From Pseudomonadota bacterium (GTDB taxonomy: Bacteria > Pseudomonadota > Gammaproteobacteria > Burkholderiales > Burkholderiaceae_B): a DNA stretch of 8,707 bases. The stretch lies in assembly GCA_023427945.1 (NCBI GenBank), contig JAEYZR010000181.1, positions 1 to 8,707 of the forward strand, read 5' to 3'. This document shows positions 5,980 through 8,707 of the stretch, in pieces. Every line of letters starts with the position of its first letter. Position 1 is the stretch's first letter. The position numbers and the translations under genes were made by a program. The notes under the pieces are model-generated. The model was not told the origin of the DNA. It worked only from the letters and a program-made list of their open reading frames with translations, and searched no databases.

Positions 5980-6431
5980 AGGGGCAGCGGTACTTCTTTC
6001 AGACGGCGCAATACAAAGCTGGACTTGCTGTGCCGAATGCCGGGTATGCGATAAAGCCGTTCACGCAGCAGACGCTCGTAATCACGGGTGTCGCGCACCG
6101 CGATGCGGATGTAGTAGTCATAGTCGCCCGAGACCAGGAAGGCTTCGAGCACCTCGGGAATATCGGCAAGCGCCTTGCCGAACGCATAGAGCATTTCTTC
6201 GCTGTGGCTCTCCAGCGTGACGTGCACGATGACCGTATCCATGAACCCCAGGCTGGCCGGATTGATATCGACGGTGTAGCCGCGAATGACCCCGGCCGTC
6301 TCCATGCGCTTGATGCGATTCCAGCACGGCGTGGAGGACAGCCCGACGGCCGCGCCGATCTCGGCCAGGCTGGCGCGCGCGTGGGTCTGCAAGGCCTTCA
6401 GGATGGCCAGATCGAACTTGTCCAGATTCAT
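5952..6431 (-). CDS. Lrp/AsnC-family transcriptional regulator
   Basis: Amino-acid-responsive DNA-binding protein of 159 residues. The N-terminal helix-turn-helix domain is at about 3-52 (LDKFDLAILKALQ, then SLAEIGAAVGLSSTPCWNRIKRME). The C-terminal RAM ligand and oligomer domain is at about 66-145, with VSGDYDYYIRI (100-110) as the conserved effector-loop region. The length is typical. The start at 6431 has AGGA 10 nt upstream, slightly far. It is divergent from an acetolactate synthase gene across a 102-bp gap with phased repeats, and heads a row with the SET methyltransferase and an amino-acid exporter. Likely targets are itself and those neighbours (inference). The ligand is unknown; a branched-chain or sulfur amino acid would fit the context. 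It is one of many paralogues in such genomes, so I give no gene symbol. Confidence 0.93.
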   Translation of the reverse strand: MNLDKFDLAILKALQTHARASLAEIGAAVGLSSTPCWNRIKRMETAGVIRGYTVDINPASLGFMDTVIVHVTLESHSEEMLYAFGKALADIPEVLEAFLVSGDYDYYIRIAVRDTRDYERLLRERLYRIPGIRHSKSSFVLRRLKEVPLPLTHSDGSSL

Positions 6432-6469
6432 ATTCTTTGAATCCTGCGTTTCGTGGATGGATTTTCTTA

Positions 6470-6510
6470 AATTCTAGGCAATTCTGGGAAATCAGGGAAA
6501 TAATTCTGGC
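6470..6510. promoter_or_regulatory. Helically phased AATTCTRGS repeats between the Lrp gene and acetolactate synthase
   Basis: AATTCTAGG (6470-6478), AATTCTGGG (6480-6488) and AATTCTGGC (6502-6510) start 10 and 22 bp apart, about one and two DNA turns, so all face the same side of the helix. GGGAAAT is also doubled (6486-6492, 6495-6501). The region is AT-rich against its surroundings. On the minus strand TAGAAT (6471-6476) is a plausible -10 for the Lrp gene, with TTCCCT (6494-6499) 17 bp upstream, inside the repeats. CAG-N10-CTG (6494-6509) loosely resembles the E. coli Lrp consensus with one extra base. Likely binding region for the adjacent regulator (inference). TAATCT (6521-6526) is a weak -10 candidate for the synthase. 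Confidence 0.5.
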
Positions 6511-6533
6511 CAGACTGCCCTAATCTATACGGT

Positions 6534-8396
6534 ATGAACGATAGAACCCACTCCCAGATTTTGTCCGTGCCCGTGCACGCCCCCACCAGCGCTGCGCGCA
6601 ACGGCGCCCAGATCCTGCTGGACACCCTCATCGATGCCGGCGTGGACACCATATTCGGCTACCCCGGCGGGGCAGTGCTGCCGCTGTACGACGCGCTTTA
6701 CAGCGAGCCCCGACTGCGCCATGTGCTGGTGCGCCACGAACAGGCTGCTGTGCACGCCGCCGAAGGTTATGCCCGCACGACCGGTCGCACCGGCGTGGTA
6801 CTGGTGACTTCCGGCCCCGGCATGGCGAACACGACCTCGGGCCTGCTCGACGCCATGTGCGACTCCGTGCCCGTGCTGTGCATCAGTGGCCAGGTGGCGC
6901 GCGCCGCGATCGGCACCGATGCCTTCCAGGAATGCGATGCGCTGGGCATCTCGCGCCCGGTCACCAAGTGGAATGCGCAGATCCAGTCCACCGAGCAGGT
7001 GCGCGAAGTCACCGAACGTGCCCTTGCCATCACGCGCCAGGGGCGCCCCGGCCCCGTGCTGATCGACTTTCCCAAGGACGTGCAGCTGGGCCATCCGCTG
7101 GAAAGTGCATCGGGCGCACACGTGGCTCACCTGAGCGCACAGGTGGCCAGGCGGGCGGCCTCGGTGCCTCCCGCAAGGCTGCCGCAAGGCGCGCTCACCC
7201 GTGCCGTGGCCCTGATCAAGGCAGCGCGCCGTCCGGTGTTCTATGGCGGAGGCGGGCTGATCAATGCCGGCCCACAGGCTTGCGAGGCCTTCACCGATCT
7301 GGTTCGCGCGGCGCAGGCGCCCTGCACCCTCACGCTCATGGGGCTGGGGGCTTTTCCTGCGAGCGACCCCTTGTTCCTGGGCATGCTGGGCATGCATGGC
7401 ACCTTGCAGGCCAACCTCGCCATGCACCACGCCGACCTGGTTATCTGCGTGGGCGCACGCTTTGATGACCGCATCACCGGCAAGCTGACCGACTTCTGCC
7501 CGCACGCGAAAAAGATTCATCTCGACATCGACCCGTCCTCCATCAACAAGGTCGTGCGGGTGGACGTGGCGCTGGTGGGCGATTGCCTGCCGCTGGTCAG
7601 CGCGTTGCGCGACCAGTTGGGCGAGCTGCCCGATGCGCGCCAGAAACTGGCGCCGTGGCACGCCCGCATCGCCACCTGGCAATCGCGCGAATGCCTGAAA
7701 GTCACTCCCTTGCCCGACCGCATCCTGCCGCAACACCTGATGAAACGCCTGAATGCGGCGCTTGCCGGACACGACGCGGTGGTGTCCACCGATGTCGGGC
7801 AGCATCAGATGTGGGCAGCCCAGCACCTGGCGTTCGACCAGCCACGCCGCTGGCTGACCTCGGGTGGCGCAGGCACGATGGGCTATGGCGTACCCGCGGC
7901 CATCGGCGCCCAGGTGGCCTTTCCCGAGCGCACCGTCGTGTGCGTCAGCGGCGACGCCTCGGTCCTGATGAATATCCAGGAACTGTCCACGGCCCTGCAA
8001 CACGACCTGCCCGTGAAGGTCGTGCTGTGCAACAACGGCTACATGGGCATGGTGCGCCAATGGCAGGAACTGATACATGGGGGGCGCTACAGCCACAGCT
8101 ACAACGCGTCCTTGCCCGATTTCGTGGCGCTGGCCAAGGCCTTCGGCTGGGGCGCGGCCCGGGTGGACGATCCGGCTCGACTGGACGCCGCCTTGGCCGA
8201 CTGCCTGGCGCATCCTGGCCCCTACTTCCTGGATGTCTCGGTGGCCGAACAGACGAACTGCTTTCCGATGATGCCTGCCGGCGTAGGCCATCACCGCATC
8301 ATGCTGGATGAAGACACGTGGTACGAAGACGAGTCCGACAGTGTTATTGACGGAACTCCGGGGACCAGTGCAGAAGACGGCGCTCCAATGCTGTAA
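6534..8396 (+). CDS. Acetolactate synthase large subunit (IlvB/IlvG family), no adjacent small-subunit gene
   Basis: ThDP-, FAD- and Mg-dependent enzyme joining two pyruvates to 2-acetolactate (or pyruvate with 2-oxobutyrate), the first common step to valine, leucine and isoleucine. The 620 residues hold all three domains. The N-terminal pyrimidine-binding domain has FGYPGGAVLPLYDAL and catalytic E69 in RHEQAAVHAAEGYAR. The central FAD domain has GMLGMHGT and RFDDR (309-313). The C-terminal diphosphate domain has GDA (473-475), N500-N501 and MVRQWQE, whose W510 matches the Trp linked to acetolactate synthase specificity. These features argue against oxalyl-CoA decarboxylase or Xsc-type relatives. 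Oddities: GDA instead of GDG, Ala122 where GQVP is usual, about 29 extra acidic residues after the normal end, and no ilvH/ilvN nearby. The start at 6534 lacks a Shine-Dalgarno. Divergent from an Lrp-family gene, the likely regulator. Confidence 0.9.
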   Translation: MNDRTHSQILSVPVHAPTSAARNGAQILLDTLIDAGVDTIFGYPGGAVLPLYDALYSEPRLRHVLVRHEQAAVHAAEGYARTTGRTGVVLVTSGPGMANTTSGLLDAMCDSVPVLCISGQVARAAIGTDAFQECDALGISRPVTKWNAQIQSTEQVREVTERALAITRQGRPGPVLIDFPKDVQLGHPLESASGAHVAHLSAQVARRAASVPPARLPQGALTRAVALIKAARRPVFYGGGGLINAGPQACEAFTDLVRAAQAPCTLTLMGLGAFPASDPLFLGMLGMHGTLQANLAMHHADLVICVGARFDDRITGKLTDFCPHAKKIHLDIDPSSINKVVRVDVALVGDCLPLVSALRDQLGELPDARQKLAPWHARIATWQSRECLKVTPLPDRILPQHLMKRLNAALAGHDAVVSTDVGQHQMWAAQHLAFDQPRRWLTSGGAGTMGYGVPAAIGAQVAFPERTVVCVSGDASVLMNIQELSTALQHDLPVKVVLCNNGYMGMVRQWQELIHGGRYSHSYNASLPDFVALAKAFGWGAARVDDPARLDAALADCLAHPGPYFLDVSVAEQTNCFPMMPAGVGHHRIMLDEDTWYEDESDSVIDGTPGTSAEDGAPML

Positions 8397-8707
8397 GCGC
8401 GTTGACCAGCAGGATGCCGACCGCCGAGAGCAGCGTGACCGAAGCAAACATGTCGGTCGCGTTCAGCGTGGCCAGCGCCGTGGTCATCAGATAGCCCATG
8501 CCCGTGGTGGAGCCCACGAACTCGGCGAGCACCACGCCGATCAGCGCAAAACTGATGGCATTGGGCAGGGACGCAAAGGTCCACGCCGCAGCCGTCGGCA
8601 GGTAGACCCGCAGCAGAATCTGACGCGGGGAGCCGCCCAGCGTCCGACAGAAATCGACCATTTCCCGTTCGACGCTGCGCGCGCCCTTGTAGGTGTTGAA
8701 GAACACC
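8344..8707 (-). CDS. ABC transporter permease (SsuC/TauC-like), C-terminal part (cut by window edge)
   Basis: Inner-membrane permease; the visible 120-odd codons are the C-terminal part of a BPD_transp_1 domain, and the frame runs past base 8707, so the start is outside. Seen: the EAA loop, which contacts the ATPase, as MVDFCRTLGGSPRQILLRVYLPTAAAW (16-42), followed by hydrophobic segments LPNAISFALIGVVLAEFVG (47-65) and MFASVTLLSAVGILLVNALTALE (86-108). The ending ALERRLLHWSP is typical of nitrate/sulfonate/taurine or thiamine-precursor permeases. The substrate cannot be told. An internal GTG at 8706 is not a true start. Its last 53 bp overlap the end of the convergent acetolactate synthase gene. 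Partner ATPase and binding-protein genes would be expected beyond the right edge. Confidence 0.88.
   Translation of the reverse strand, partial: VFFNTYKGARSVEREMVDFCRTLGGSPRQILLRVYLPTAAAWTFASLPNAISFALIGVVLAEFVGSTTGMGYLMTTALATLNATDMFASVTLLSAVGILLVNALTALERRLLHWSPEFRQ

Noticed and set aside
6525..8447. A 640-codon open frame on the minus strand opposite the acetolactate synthase gene
   Set aside because: The translation is rich in His, Gln, Gly, Ala and Arg with no recognisable domain, the usual product of reading GC-rich codons antisense. The plus-strand protein carries all family motifs.
1..8707. tRNA/rRNA genes, insertion sequences, CRISPR arrays, integrase sites or a toxin-antitoxin or phage-defence system
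   Set aside because: No cloverleaf, transposase, regular spacer repeat, att-like duplication or defence-protein motif was seen; nearly all bases are covered by the genes listed.

Overview
The window is about 8.7 kb of GC-rich, densely packed chromosomal DNA. Eleven protein genes are supported (two cut by the window edges), with no RNA genes, insertion sequences or CRISPR arrays. Gene content suggests a betaproteobacterium, most likely of the Alcaligenaceae (Bordetella/Achromobacter-like): a LiuR-controlled leucine-catabolism locus, a NadM-Nudix fusion, a small SET-domain protein next to an Lrp-family gene, and a SsuC/TauC-type ABC permease. This placement is inferred from family knowledge and was not searched.

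Left part (1-2254): the start of the leucine/isovalerate degradation (liu) locus. Isovaleryl-CoA dehydrogenase (liuA, minus strand, partial) lies downstream of its MerR-type regulator liuR (minus). A metallo-beta-lactamase-fold hydrolase runs away from liuR on the plus strand. Two near-identical palindromes centred on TTTACGTAA sit before liuA and between liuR and the hydrolase gene. They read as LiuR operators and tie the hydrolase to the same regulon.

Middle part (2277-5298): a minus-strand pair, acylphosphatase then heme oxygenase (11-nt gap). Divergent from it is a plus-strand bifunctional NMN adenylyltransferase/Nudix hydrolase (nadM) for NAD salvage and turnover. The nadM 3' end overlaps the 3' end of the convergent eamA-type exporter gene by 55 bp.

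Right part (4363-8707): a minus-strand series of Lrp/AsnC regulator, SET-domain lysine methyltransferase with post-SET zinc site and polylysine tail, and an EamA-type amino-acid exporter, probably co-transcribed at least in part. Divergent from the Lrp gene is a full-length acetolactate synthase large subunit with no small-subunit gene beside it. The 102-bp gap between them holds three helically phased AATTCTRGS repeats, a likely Lrp-family control region. The synthase gene overlaps by 53 bp the convergent end of an ABC-transporter permease gene that runs off the window.

The most unusual ensemble is the Lrp regulator / SET methyltransferase / amino-acid exporter cluster facing an orphan acetolactate synthase. 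The rest is mostly recognisable housekeeping and catabolic content. I do not see a clear-cut new defence or mobile system.
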